Part shown: piece by piece, positions 1 through 8,517 of the stretch
Layout: every line of letters starts with the position of its first letter
How positions within the stretch are numbered: the first letter of the stretch is position 1
From: Sphingomonas sp. PAMC 26605
Lineage (GTDB): Bacteria > Pseudomonadota > Alphaproteobacteria > Sphingomonadales > Sphingomonadaceae
Direction of reading: 5' to 3'
NCBI RefSeq assembly: GCF_000241485.1
Contig: NZ_JH584243.1
Coordinates: forward strand, 213,740-264,626
DNA length: 50,887 nt
Notes under the pieces: generated by a model
What the model saw: the letters and a program-made list of their open reading frames with translations, nothing else
Databases searched by the model: none
Told to the model about the DNA's origin: nothing
Position numbers and translations under genes: made by a program

Positions 1-724
1 GGACCGACTTGGACTGCCGATTAATTACAAGCTATTTGTATTCGATGGCCACCAGAGAGCGTTGGCTGGCATTTGGCGGTAAGATCATGCTTCATATCGT
101 TGAAAATCGAACCGCCCGATCCGATCATAGTTGCTGGGACAACATAGCAATCGCCTGTGGCGATATGGATGCGATGTTCGTAAAACTCGCCGAGCAGCAC
201 ATTTCCTGGATAAACATGAATGGACAGCACGCGCCCCAGTTCCGACCGAACGGCGTGAAACAGATCTTCATTTAAGGTCGATGGCTATCGACTCGAGATT
301 AACGACGTCTTGAAGAAAGCCAGCTAAGCCCGTCGATAACGATCTGCTGCGGCTTAGCCAACTCGAGTCGCGATCATTACTACCGCGCCCACGTTGCGCA
401 TGAAAGCTGCCAGCCCCATTTCGTCACATTCGCCGTTCGTGAGTGCGGGGATCAGCATTGTGCGTCCGTCCCACCGAATGTGGTTTCCGTCCCATGGAAT
501 GCGCGTTTTTCGCATCGATCCGGCTGAAGCAATGTGATCCTGAAACCGCCCTCTATACCAGTTCCGGGCGATCATCATTGCGAGCCGCTATACCTAATGA
601 TCCGCGCATTCTGACTCAAACCTAGCCCGGGCCAATCTGCTGACGAGCGCATTCTGTAGCCCCTCCCGCTTACGGGGAGGGGCCCTGACGGATCGGCTTC
701 CGGCCATCCGGCCGCTTCCAACGC
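1..724. other. No recognised gene; two weak minus-strand frames
   Basis: I recognise no gene here. A minus-strand frame stays open from about 284 down to a stop at 21 and could start at a GTG at 230 (69 codons). It reads like protein but matches no family I know and lacks a convincing ribosome site. A second minus-strand frame, 354-578 (74 codons), is equally anonymous. The stretch looks like fragmented accessory DNA rather than a promoter region. If either frame is real it is probably the broken end of a gene lying left of the window. Confidence 0.3.
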
Positions 725-1681
725 CTATCGCACGAAATCCAGATCCGGCCCGACCGGCACGATGCCGGTCGGGTTGACGCTGCGGTGGCTCTCGTAATAG
801 TGCCGCTTGATGTGCTCGAAATTCACCGTCGCGGCGATGCCGGGCAGATGGAAGATGTCGCGGACATATGCAGACACGCGGAGATAGTCGGCGATGCGAC
901 GGATGTTGCATTTGAAGTGGCCCACGTAGACCGCGTCGAAGCGAACCAGGGTAGTGAACAGGCGGATATCGGCCTCGGTCAACGTGTTGCCGGTGAGATA
1001 GCGGCCGCCGGCCAGCATCTGCTCGAGCCAATCGAGCGAGGCGAACAGAGGAGCGATCGCTTCTTTGTACGCCTCTTGGGTGGTGGCGAATCCCGCCTTG
1101 TAGACCCCGTTGTTGACGGTGTCGTAGATGCGGTCGTTGAGCGCATCGATCTTACCGCGCAGTGCCTTGGGGTAATAGTCGCCGGCCAGCGCGCCGACTC
1201 CGTCGAACGCTGAGTTGAACATGCGCATGATCTCGGACGATTCGTTGCTGACGATCGTGGCCGTATGCTTGTCCCAAAGCACCGGCACGGTGACGCGGCC
1301 GCTATAGTCGGGATCGGCGGCTGTGTAGATCTCGTGCATGAGCCGGGCGCCGTTTAGCGGGTCAGGCACCACGCCCGGGCCGTCGGCGAAGGTCCAGCCA
1401 TTCTCCAGCATCAGCCAATGGACGACCGATACGGAGATCATTTCCTCCAGTCCCTTAAGCGAGCGCATGATCAGCGTCCGATGCGCCCAAGGGCAGGCCA
1501 AGCTGACATAGAGATGGTAGCGCCCGGGCTCGGCGACGAAGCCGCCAATGCCGCTCGGCCCCGGCGCGCCATCTGGGGTCACCCAGCTGCGGAAAGCTGC
1601 CTCGCTGCGGATGAAGCGTCCGCCGCTATCCTTCGTCGCATACCAGCGATCATGCCATTTTCCGTCGACCAACAATTTCAC
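725..1681 (-). CDS. yqjG: Glutathionyl-hydroquinone reductase (Xi-class GST)
   Basis: A 318-residue cytosolic glutathione transferase of the YqjG/ECM4 family. Family members reduce glutathionyl-hydroquinones with glutathione, releasing hydroquinone and glutathione disulfide. The N-terminal region has the family signature GGRFIRSEAAFRSWV (20-34) and the catalytic-cysteine motif ACPWAHR with Cys63. The helical GST C-terminal domain occupies roughly 170-300. The length matches the family. I chose the GTG at 1681 because an AAAGGA ribosome site lies about 8 bases upstream. The neighbours, a LysR regulator on the same strand and an azoreductase facing away, suggest a shared quinone or electrophile response. 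The gap to the LysR gene is only 84 bases, so co-transcription is possible. Confidence 0.93.
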   Translation of the reverse strand: MKLLVDGKWHDRWYATKDSGGRFIRSEAAFRSWVTPDGAPGPSGIGGFVAEPGRYHLYVSLACPWAHRTLIMRSLKGLEEMISVSVVHWLMLENGWTFADGPGVVPDPLNGARLMHEIYTAADPDYSGRVTVPVLWDKHTATIVSNESSEIMRMFNSAFDGVGALAGDYYPKALRGKIDALNDRIYDTVNNGVYKAGFATTQEAYKEAIAPLFASLDWLEQMLAGGRYLTGNTLTEADIRLFTTLVRFDAVYVGHFKCNIRRIADYLRVSAYVRDIFHLPGIAATVNFEHIKRHYYESHRSVNPTGIVPVGPDLDFVR

Positions 1682-1765
1682 CGTCTTATCCTTTGAAGTG
1701 ATGGCGAGGGATTTAGACTTCAGGTTTCTCCAAACCAGTGGCCAATCCGCAACTGTCCATTCAGC

Positions 1766-2680
1766 TTAAATGAACGCCACATCCCAGGACGGCGTGCCGT
1801 GGAAGGCCCCGGCAAGGAAGTCGACCATGAGCCGGACCTTGGCCGAGAGATGACGACGGCTGGGATAGACCGCGAGGATGTCAATCTCGGGTGGGCGCAG
1901 CACGGGCAGCACCGGCACCAATGTGCCCGCGCGGAGCGCATCGCCGGCGATGAAGGTCGGCAGTGAGGCGATGCCCGCGCCGGCGATCGCCAGTTCGCGT
2001 AATGTCTCGCCGTTATTGGCCAGTGCCGCGGGCCGGAAGCGCGCCCGATGCTCCGCACCGTTTGTTTCAAACAGAGGCCACTCGCCCGGCGTCTGAGAGA
2101 AGGAATAGGCCAGGCAGTCATGGTCGGCGAGATCGGCCGGCGCGGTGGGGCTGCCGCGCTTGGCGAGATAAGCGGGCGCGGCGCAGAGGAGGCTGCGCGA
2201 CGACGCCAGCTTGCGCGCCACGTGCGTCTGCGAACCGGCGCGCGAGATGCGCACGACAAGGTCGAAGCCTTCCTCGACCATGTCGACGACGCGATCGGAC
2301 AGCGTGATGTCGAGCTCGACCCCGGGATGCTCGGCCGTGAAAAGCGGCCAGATCGGCGCGAGGTGGATGACGCCGAAGCTAAGTGGCGCGTTGATGCGAA
2401 GGCGGCCCCGCGCGGTAACCGCGCTGGCGCTGGCCGCCGCCTCGGCCTCGGCGACCTCGACGAGCACTTGGCGCAACCGTTCGTCGAGCGCAGCGCCGGC
2501 CTCGGTCATCGAGATGCGACGCGAACTGCGGTTAAGAAGGCGCGTGCCGAGATAGGTTTCGAGTTCGGCGATGTAGCGAGTGACGTTGGCGGGCGAAGTG
2601 TCGAGCGTCTCCGCGGCGCGGGCGAAGCCGCCGCGAGCGACCACGGTGGTAAAGACTTCGAACGCGCGCAGTCGGTCCAC
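1766..2680 (-). CDS. LysR-family transcriptional regulator
   Basis: A 304-residue LysR-type regulator. The N-terminal winged helix-turn-helix covers roughly residues 1-60, with ARAAETLDTSPANVTRYI as the recognition region. The effector-binding domain from about 88 onward has the usual two-lobe pattern, including LRINAPLSFG and a GAGIASLPTF segment. It starts at a GTG (2680) with AAGGAC 8-12 bases upstream. It is divergent from the azoreductase gene (2795), with 114 bases between them, the classic arrangement for a LysR protein controlling its neighbour. It may also control the glutathionyl-hydroquinone reductase downstream. The inducer is inferred, not shown; quinone or azo-type compounds would fit. 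Confidence 0.92.
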   Translation of the reverse strand: MDRLRAFEVFTTVVARGGFARAAETLDTSPANVTRYIAELETYLGTRLLNRSSRRISMTEAGAALDERLRQVLVEVAEAEAAASASAVTARGRLRINAPLSFGVIHLAPIWPLFTAEHPGVELDITLSDRVVDMVEEGFDLVVRISRAGSQTHVARKLASSRSLLCAAPAYLAKRGSPTAPADLADHDCLAYSFSQTPGEWPLFETNGAEHRARFRPAALANNGETLRELAIAGAGIASLPTFIAGDALRAGTLVPVLPVLRPPEIDILAVYPSRRHLSAKVRLMVDFLAGAFHGTPSWDVAFI

Positions 2681-2794
2681 GGGCCGTCCTTCATTGAGCT
2701 TTCCTGAATCAATAGTCCATCTTAGCAGCCTCGATCAAGCAGGATAGCAGGATTATCTGACGTCCTGAGACAAGCAAACCAAAAGGACGGACTC

Positions 2795-3403
2795 GTGAAC
2801 ATCCTGCATATCGATTCGAGCATCCTCGGTGCCAATTCGGTCACGCGTGACCTCGGGGCGGCGCTGGTCGGCGAACTGCGTGCCGCCAGCCCGGAAGCGA
2901 ACGTAACCTATCGCGACCTCGCCGCGGAGCCGATCACGCACCTCAGCGGCGGCGACTTGGCGCTGCGCGGCGCTGACGAGTTCAACGACGAGCATCTCAG
3001 CGAATTCCTCGCCAGCAACGTGCTGGTGATCGGCGCCCCAATGTATAATTTCGGCGTGCCCAGCACTTTGAAGGCATGGATCGACCGCATCGTCGTCGCC
3101 GGCCATACCTTCAGCTATTCCGAACAGGGCCCCAAGGGCCTGGCCGGCGGGAAGACGGCGTTCATCGTCTCCGGGCGCGGGAGCGCTTTCGAGGGGAACG
3201 CCGCGATGGCGGGGCTGGAGCATCAGGAATCCTATCTGCGCGGCGTGCTCGGCTTCGTCGGCATCACGGATATCCGGGTCGTTCGTGCCGAGGGCGTAGG
3301 CATGGGGCCAGAAGCGCGCGACCGCGCGGTGGCCGGCGCGCGCCGCGACCTGGTCGCAATCGCCCGTCCAATAAACAAATACAACATGGAGGCCGCGGCC
3401 TGA
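2795..3403 (+). CDS. azoR: FMN-dependent NADH-azoreductase
   Basis: A 202-residue flavodoxin-fold azoreductase/quinone reductase of the AzoR (AcpD) family, a homodimeric cytosolic enzyme that uses FMN and NADH to reduce quinones and azo bonds. The beginning MNILHIDSSILG is the phosphate-binding loop of the family. PMYNFGVPSTLKAWIDRI (82-99) is the FMN-binding signature, and the SGRGSAF segment near 126-132 continues the cofactor pocket. The start is a GTG preceded by AAAAGGAC. The gene stands alone on its strand, ends in TGA and is followed seven bases later by a strong hairpin. The divergent LysR gene is the likely regulator. Confidence 0.92.
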   Translation: MNILHIDSSILGANSVTRDLGAALVGELRAASPEANVTYRDLAAEPITHLSGGDLALRGADEFNDEHLSEFLASNVLVIGAPMYNFGVPSTLKAWIDRIVVAGHTFSYSEQGPKGLAGGKTAFIVSGRGSAFEGNAAMAGLEHQESYLRGVLGFVGITDIRVVRAEGVGMGPEARDRAVAGARRDLVAIARPINKYNMEAAA

Positions 3404-3410
3404 TCAGCGG

Positions 3411-3438
3411 GGGACGTTGCCCCCAAGGGCAACGTCCC
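3411..3438 (+). terminator. Perfect 12-bp hairpin after azoR
   Basis: GGGACGTTGCCC and GGGCAACGTCCC form a perfect 12-base stem with a CCAA loop, starting seven bases after the azoR stop codon. No T tract follows, so if this ends transcription it is a tail-less terminator or a 3'-end stabilising hairpin. The symmetry means it could also act on the minus strand. Confidence 0.6.
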
Positions 3439-3504
3439 GGCGCAACGGTGATAGGAACAAAGCTGATGGCTGCCGGCTTCGCCGCCCTAGCAGAGCTAGT
3501 TGCA

Positions 3505-3763
3505 GCCATGCGAAGCTGAGGCTCGTTTCGCCCGCGACCTCTCCCGCTGGAGTGTATCGCCGCTCCGCTATGATGCCGGCGTCATAGTCTTCGATCGCGA
3601 GCAGTGTGCTACAGCGCGTCCCATAGACCGGACTGCGGATGAACATTGGCGAACATCGCGGCTCCTGCCGCACCTCGGATGGCGCGGTGGGGTAGATCTG
3701 GGCGTGGGGTGGCCTCTTTTCGCAATCCCGCGAACAGCGAAGACCGTTCCTGCAGGCCGGCAA
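3505..3763 (-). pseudogene. NRDE/TANGO2-like gene remnant
   Basis: A minus-strand frame contains SPVYGTRCSTLLAIEDYDAG followed by ERRYTPAGEVAGET and an FAW end. This pattern resembles the C-terminus of NRDE (TANGO2-like) proteins, where a serine-proline-x-tyrosine-glycine-threonine-arginine motif precedes a final beta-strand pair. Only about 85 residues are recognisable. The N-terminal NRDE signature is absent, and an overlapping frame upstream (near 3780) suggests a frameshift. I treat it as a decayed gene. The assignment is from memory of the family and moderately uncertain. Confidence 0.4.
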
Positions 3764-4117
3764 CCATCCAGTCGATCATGATTTCATCGAGCCTGAGCGT
3801 CTTCGGCTAGGGCGCGTCGAGCGCGCCGCTCGACAGGCCATACCGGCCGGATCGAGTTGAACGGGTTGAAATCGTTTAGCGCTGCGCGAAGCGGATGGAC
3901 ATAGCGGCCATCACCCCGCAACAGGTGTTTGACCAATGCTTTGTATAGGAGTCGAAGCGGTACCCCGACGGGATACGACTTAATCATTGTGCAGCGAACC
4001 GAACCAGGTTGATCGGGGGTCCCGATCGGCGCCGATACGGGACACCGAATTATTTTCTAGATTGTCATGGTTTCGCAATCGGCTCTGCCGCGAAATGATG
4101 GGGTCCCGTTTCGACCC
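3764..4117. other. Non-coding stretch with GGGGTCCCG repeats
   Basis: No gene is recognised. A 67-codon minus-strand frame (3784-3987) has no known motif. GGGGTCCCG occurs as a direct repeat at 4016-4024 and 4100-4108, just beyond the end of the recombinase pseudogene. It could be part of an old element end or attachment region, but no matching partner was found elsewhere in the window. Confidence 0.35.
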
Positions 4118-4343
4118 CTATTCGCACCACAGGGTCAGGTCACCGGCCCGGCGATCGTAGAGATGGGTGGTGCGGGTTAACGCAGGGTTTGCCAGCGTTG
4201 CCGGGCGTCCCAGTGTGCCGGCGTTTTTATATATTCAGTTATCCTGGTCGCTAGAAAAAAGTGGTTGCCAATATCTGTCGCAATCGACGGCGACGGCATG
4301 AATGCGCATCATCTGGAACGCATTCGCCTAGGGCTGAGGGATG

Positions 4344-4352
4344 TCTAAGTTG
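4344..4352. repeat. Target-site duplication, left copy (TCTAAGTTG)
   Basis: The nine bases TCTAAGTTG directly abut the left inverted repeat of the IS256-family element and recur exactly at 5708-5716 on the other side. Nine bases is within the 8-9 bp duplication known for IS256-family elements. Confidence 0.93.
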
Positions 4353-5707
4353 GGTAGTGCCCCATGACGTGGTGTAAGAACACCGATCCTCGGTCAGAGC
4401 CAAGGATGATCAGGCTGTCAGTGCTGGCAGGCTGATACGCGGGTTATCGCTCAACGTTCCGATCGTTTCCAGCGTCATGTAGCGGCGCGACACCAACCAC
4501 TCGTCGTTCTGCTCGAGCATGAGCGCGCCGACGAGGCGGATGACCGCGGCGGTATTGGGGAAGATGCCGATCACGTCGGCCCGGCGCTTGATTTCCTTGT
4601 TGACGCGTTCGAGCGGTTTGTGGACGAGATCTGCGGCCAGTGCTCCTTCGGCACGCCATGTAGGCGAGCACCTCCTCGCGCGAGCCGTCCATCATCACGG
4701 CGAGCTTCTCGTATCGCTCGCGCAGCGCATCGGCGACGTGGTGCCACTGCTCGTGGGCAGCCTCGGCGCTCTCCTGGGCGAAGATCGTCTTGAGCATGGC
4801 GACGACGGCGGGGCGCTGCTTGGCACCGACATGCGCCAGCGCGTTGCGCATCCAGTGCACCCGGCAGCGTTGTTGGGTCGCGGTGAACACCTTGCCTGCG
4901 GCGCTGCGCAGTCCTTTGTGATCGTCGGAGATGACGAGCTTGACGCCGCGCAGGCCGCGATCGGCGAGCGAGCGCAGGAAGCTCTTCCAGAAGGGTTCGG
5001 CCTCGGACGGACCGCTCGCGACGCCGAGCACTTCGCGCTTGCCGAGCGTGTTGACGCCCACCGCCACTATCACCGCGGTCGAGACGATGCGGCCGCCTTC
5101 GCGCTTCTTCAGGTAGGTGGCGTCGATCCACAGGTACGGCCACTCGCCTTCGATCGGGCGGTTGAGGAAGGCGTTCACCCGCTCGTCGATCTCGGTGATC
5201 AGCCGGCTCACCTGGCTCTTCGAGAGGCCGGTTCCGCCCATCGCCTTCACCAGGTCGTCGACCGAGCGCGTCGAGATGCCCTGGATGTAGGCTTCCTGGA
5301 TCACCGCCACCAACGCCTTCTCCGCTGTCCGGCGCGGCTCCAGAAAGCTCGGGAAGTAGCTGCCCTTCCTCAGCTTCGGACCGCCAGCTCGATCCGGCCG
5401 GCACGCGTGTCCCAGTTGCGGTCACGGTCGCCGTTCCGGTGGTTCAGACGGTCGGGCGAGCGGGTGCCCACCGGGACACCCGTCTTCGCCTCGATCTCCA
5501 GATCCATCATGCGCTCGGCGGCAAACGCCAGCATCTCGCGCACCAGGTCAGCATCCGCCTCTTGCTCGACCAGCTCGAGCAGGGCCATCTTGGCATCGGT
5601 CATCGTCGTCTTCTCCAGGTTGGAGTTCGCATCCGAAACCTAGCCGAAGACCGGCGATGGCCACCTCATCCGGGGCCGCTTCCTACACCACGTCCCGGGG
5701 CACTACC
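4353..5707 (-). mobile_element. IS256-family insertion sequence, 1355 bp
   Basis: Terminal inverted repeats begin GGTAGTGCCCC and continue with GACGTGGTGTA. The two 27-base ends (4353-4379 and the reverse complement of 5681-5707) differ at three positions. The element is flanked by a perfect 9-bp direct repeat and carries one transposase gene on the minus strand, currently frameshifted. It is inserted in an older integrase pseudogene. Intact ends and an undegraded duplication mean insertion was relatively recent, although the transposase reading frame is broken in three places. Confidence 0.93.
4410..5603 (-). pseudogene. tnpA: IS256-family (Mutator-type) transposase, frameshifted
   Basis: About 397 codons if restored, normal for the family. 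The start MTDAKMALLELVEQ at 5603 leads to RSPDRLNHRNGDR. The DDE core then includes [26 protein letters not shown] and [13 protein letters not shown]. The end reads [20 protein letters not shown] and then the stop at 4410. Three single-base losses break the frame: near 5380 (GTCCGAAG where GTCCCGAAG is expected), near 4651 and near 4614 (AACCGCTC for AACCCGCTC). All three are one missing base next to CCG, so either the copy is dead or the sequence carries homopolymer-type errors. If corrected, the gene would be full length. Confidence 0.9.
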
Positions 5708-5716
5708 TCTAAGTTG
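5708..5716. repeat. Target-site duplication, right copy (TCTAAGTTG)
   Basis: Exact match to 4344-4352 and directly adjacent to the right inverted repeat of the IS256-family element. Deleting the element and one copy joins the two halves of the integrase remnant. Confidence 0.93.
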
Positions 5717-6354
5717 CTGGGTCCTCCCCGCGGTCGTACGGAAGGGTGGCCCCTGCAATAGTCGCGCAGCTCGTACCCGTCGAGATACGCGGCCAGATAC
5801 CGCTCAAGATGGCGGTGACCGGGCATATGGTGGCGCTTTCCGTCCTTCTAATATAACCCGACCTATAGGCCGCAGTTATACATCAACACGTCCTTCACGC
5901 GCATGGTGAGCGCGGCAGATTGGTGCAAACGAAGAGGCCGATCAATCGCAGCGGAGCTTTTGCGATCCTGCCGGAGTCGTCACGCCGATCCCGTCGAACA
6001 CTGTGCGCCGGTCCGCGTACCAACGCAGCCGGGTTCACGGGTACCAAGAGGTCCGTCCCTAGCCAATCAATCAGGTGGCGTAGGCCAGCGCCGCTGCCTG
6101 ACGGTAGGCGCTCACTTCGTGCCAAGCCGTTCGATCCACGCTGCGACTTGCAGTGGCTATAGCGCCGCGACCGAGGCCACGCCGCGCGCTTTGCACCAAA
6201 TTAAAGTTTTGCCCGTCGCACGCGTATAGACACAGCGGGTATGCGGGTTACGGGTTGCGAAGCGTTCACAAAACAGGCGCTTCGCATGATCGTTGGCGGC
6301 TACTACCAGCGGCCCGCAATGCGGCCCTAAGCGCGTAAAATGGGATTATTTTAC

Positions 6355-6793
6355 TCATTGCGGAAATAGATCGCCGCTCAGGTCCCTGTAAAAGAATACC
6401 TCGGCTTCTCCCGATGGCAAAAGACATTTAATTTCGCCCGCGCGTACCCACTGGGTGGCCTCCAGCAGTCGAACCGCTGCGATGTTTCCGGCTGGTGCGG
6501 AAATGAACACTCTGCCGGTCAAAGCGGTGTCGAGCGCAGTGACAAGCTGCTTAGCCAGACCTTGACGCCGGCTCCCCTCGTTGACGACGAGTTTGTTTAC
6601 GTAGTCCTTGCCAATGCAACCATTCTTTTGCCACGATGCGTAGCCCTAAATTTTGGCCATCTGCCTCTATAACGAGCATACGCCGCTCTACGATTTCGAC
6701 AACGCGATCTCCGGGAAAGGCATCAAATGCAATAATCGCGGCCAGGTCGACAGGCTCGGCAAGACGGATTTTCGCTATAGCGGCACACGACAT
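6355..6793 (-). pseudogene. GNAT-family N-acetyltransferase, frameshifted
   Basis: A roughly 145-residue GNAT acetyltransferase in two frames. The first part (6793 to about 6646) starts MSCAAIAKIRLAEPVDL and runs to ADGQNLGLR. The second part runs GYASWQKNGCIGKDYVNKL, then VVNEGSRRQGLAKQLV, the acetyl-CoA-binding loop (R-R-Q-G-L-A), and ends EVFFYRDLSGDLFPQ at a TGA (6355-6357). One extra base in the GGG at 6644-6646 accounts for the break; removing it restores a complete, undegraded protein. The rest of the gene is clean, so this is either a very recent mutation or a sequencing error. The substrate is not evident. Confidence 0.85.
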
Positions 6794-6992
6794 CGAGTTG
6801 TCTTATCCACGATAATGTAGGCCTTGAATCGTCTTACGATCGTGTTCAAGGGACCAGCAAGCTCTTAATCGAATCGCTGGGGAAAACGATATCAATCACG
6901 TGAGAGTTGGGCGCAGGAAGGCCATCAGCCTCGATGACGACCGGCCCAGGCACATGCAGCGCGAACGCGGAAGAGGGTAGGGACAAGCTGAT

Positions 6993-7391
6993 TCATGCAG
7001 CGCTGTCGGGCGCTTCCAGCAGCCACGCCAGCGCATCCTGCTCATTCTCGAATAGGCGGGCGTCGGTGGCGGAGCCGAGTCGCTGCACCTGGCTTTTATG
7101 TAGCGCCGAATCCGAGATCAGCACGGCATGCCGCTGCTTCGGCGACGCATTGCGAATTAAACCAGCCTCAATTTCAGCGGCAATCTCGCGCGACTGTACG
7201 CCGTGATTTCTGAGATCGAGGAGGACGCGGTAATCCTGACGCACCCTTCCGGCCCTTATCGCTTCACGCGCCAAACCTTCGACTTCCTGAGTATATCGGT
7301 CGAACGTTGCTCGATCCCAAAAGCCTGAGAGAGTCAGGCGGACGAACCGTCTTTTTATATCAACATCGATTTTATAGTGGGGTGCAATCAT
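6993..7391 (-). CDS. STAS/SpoIIAA-like domain protein (paralogue of 15987-16376)
   Basis: A protein of about 132 residues beginning MIAPHYKIDVDIKRR. The frame is open upstream to 7628, but the upstream part has no sensible composition and the body begins at the ATG at 7391, preceded by GGGGTAAGAGATGGGG. The pattern is a beta-strand start, LSGFWDRATFDRYTQEV, then a VLLDLRNHGV strand, and an ARLFENEQDALAWLLE helix at the end. This fits STAS/SpoIIAA-like proteins, which act as small regulatory or lipid-binding domains. It aligns nearly without gaps to the protein at 15987-16376 inside the catabolic operon, sharing the DRYTQ/DRYEQ region and a final FxxExDAxxWxLxE pattern. Partner and role are unknown. 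It stands between pseudogenes and may be a survivor of a deleted operon. Confidence 0.65.
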   Translation of the reverse strand: MIAPHYKIDVDIKRRFVRLTLSGFWDRATFDRYTQEVEGLAREAIRAGRVRQDYRVLLDLRNHGVQSREIAAEIEAGLIRNASPKQRHAVLISDSALHKSQVQRLGSATDARLFENEQDALAWLLEAPDSAA

Positions 7392-7559
7392 GCCCCATCT
7401 CTTACCCCGTTTCCTACCTCCGATAAAGGACACTATCAAAGGTAAGATGGCAAACGAACATGTGGTGGAATAAAGGACGGGTTTAGAGCCCGAATTGGCA
7501 GGTTTCTGAAGCATAGCAGTGTCTTGCGGTTCGACGGGTGAATATGCGAATGGACACGA

Positions 7560-8005
7560 ACAGCGCCCATGGAGTTCATGAAAAGTTGGAGCTTTTCCAG
7601 CATTTGGCCGAGTATCGGCATCGCTCAAGCCTTGCGAAGGTCAGCTTGATTACCTATCGCCGTGGCAGAATCTCGACGCCTTTGGCGGCATCAGATCGCT
7701 TGACGATATCGATAGTCCAGTTGCCATAGCGGGCTGTCGCGCCGCGTAGTTCTGACCGGCATAGCTACCATTAGCGAAGACATGACGCAGCCACGGGAAG
7801 CGCCGGCGGATCGCCTTGAGCACAGCGACAGCGCCGTCCCGGCCCCAATATCGGCGGCATCCGCGGGTACGATGTCCAGGCAATCGCAGATGTCGCTGAG
7901 AATGTGGCGCTTGCGCCGCTAAATCTTTTTGCCAGCATCAGGGCCGCGAGCACCGCCGCAGTCCGTGGTCTCCACCGGTTGGCTGTGGATATGCGTCGAA
8001 AGCAA
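7560..8005 (-). pseudogene. IS5-family transposase remnant
   Basis: Fragments of one IS5-type DDE transposase lie in order across changing frames. They are HSQPVETTD and GARGPDAGKK (about 7930-7985), RRKRHILSDICD (about 7910), AVAVLKAIRRRFPWLRHVFA and GSYAGQ (about 7750-7840), and NWTIDIVKRSDAAKGVEILP (about 7670-7735). After this a TAG at 7654-7656 replaces the expected Trp in the PRRWV motif, followed by degraded ERTFAWL-like and RCRRLAK-like sequence. There are several frameshifts and stops, and no inverted repeats could be found. It is an old, dead copy. Confidence 0.85.
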
Positions 8006-8010
8006 GCCTC

Positions 8011-8399
8011 AATCATTCACGGCGGAATCTGCTGTGGAAGATCGATATCCGCTATTTGTAAAAATTCCGATCAGCGCCAATCGGGGCCCTTAAAAGTTAT
8101 TGTTCTTTTGCAATTTCAGAAGGTTGTGACGAAAACGAGTAGCGTCTCGTTCCGAAGCCTATCTACAAACGATGCTCACAGCAAAGGCGAACTTGACGGT
8201 CGCGACGAACGTTCGCCCAATCGCCAATCTATCGCGGTCAGCTTGAGGAAGCCGACCACTCACATCGGACGCTCGCGCACCGTCTGCTCAGAGCCGAGTT
8301 CGTGCTCGCACAACCGGTCTGCGTCAGAGTATAATTACGACGGCTTAATCTCTTTTACCGAGAAAACGCAATGTAACAGGTCGTTTTTCTAATAGAGAC
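8011..8399. other. No gene recognised; relatively AT-rich
   Basis: This stretch between the IS5 remnant and the candidate small RNA has no convincing coding frame on either strand. The longest frame (plus strand, to 8392) is a shadow without motifs. By eye it is richer in A and T than the regions further right, consistent with imported DNA. Confidence 0.35.
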
Positions 8400-8490
8400 T
8401 TGACAGATGATATGCTGCGTTGCACAACGAGCGTGCCTTTTAGGCATCCTCTCCCACCTATAAGGGGCCGGTTTACCGGTCCTTTTTTTT
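8400..8490 (+). ncRNA. Candidate small RNA with Rho-independent terminator
   Basis: A strong intrinsic terminator on the plus strand has no protein gene upstream to serve, and the TetR gene next to it is on the other strand. Upstream are a TTGACA (8400-8405), a short hairpin formed by GTGCC and GGCAT around a TTTTA loop (about 8432-8446), and then a C-rich single-stranded stretch (CATCCTCTCCCACC) before the terminator. C/U-rich loops that can pair with Shine-Dalgarno sequences are typical of alphaproteobacterial trans-acting small RNAs. No clear -10 box was found, so the transcript start is a guess. A terminator surviving from a lost gene is the alternative. Confidence 0.4.
8465..8490 (+). 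terminator. Rho-independent terminator
   Basis: GGGCCGG and CCGGTCC pair in a 7-base stem (one G-T wobble) around a TTTA loop and are followed by eight T residues. On the opposite strand the T run would precede the stem, so it works only on the plus strand. Confidence 0.85.
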
Positions 8491-8517
8491 ATCAGCCGTA
8501 GATGAAAATCCGCTGCT

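Larger units (their letters stand above)
4118..6190 (-). pseudogene. Decayed tyrosine recombinase split by an IS256-family element
   Basis: Reading leftward, pieces of one phage-type integrase appear in order. Around 6100-6190 there is a core-binding piece (LQVAAWIERLG, then APTVRQ after a stop). Around 5900-6120 come RHLIDWLGTDLLVPVNPAAL and VRGPAHSVRR. Around 5780-5850 is GKRHHMPGHRHLERYLAAYL. After the insertion sequence, 4118-4350 gives ANAFQMMR, NAGTLGRPATLANPALTRTT and HLYDRRAGDLTL, which includes the catalytic tyrosine box (Tyr codon at 4157-4159). Frames change repeatedly and several stops interrupt it, so it is long dead. The IS256-family element at 4353-5707 sits inside it. The pattern resembles integrases commonly found in proteobacterial mobile islands. 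Confidence 0.75.

Noticed and set aside
4519..5643. A 374-codon plus-strand frame opposite the IS256-family transposase.
   Set aside because: Antisense shadow of the transposase with no recognisable motif.
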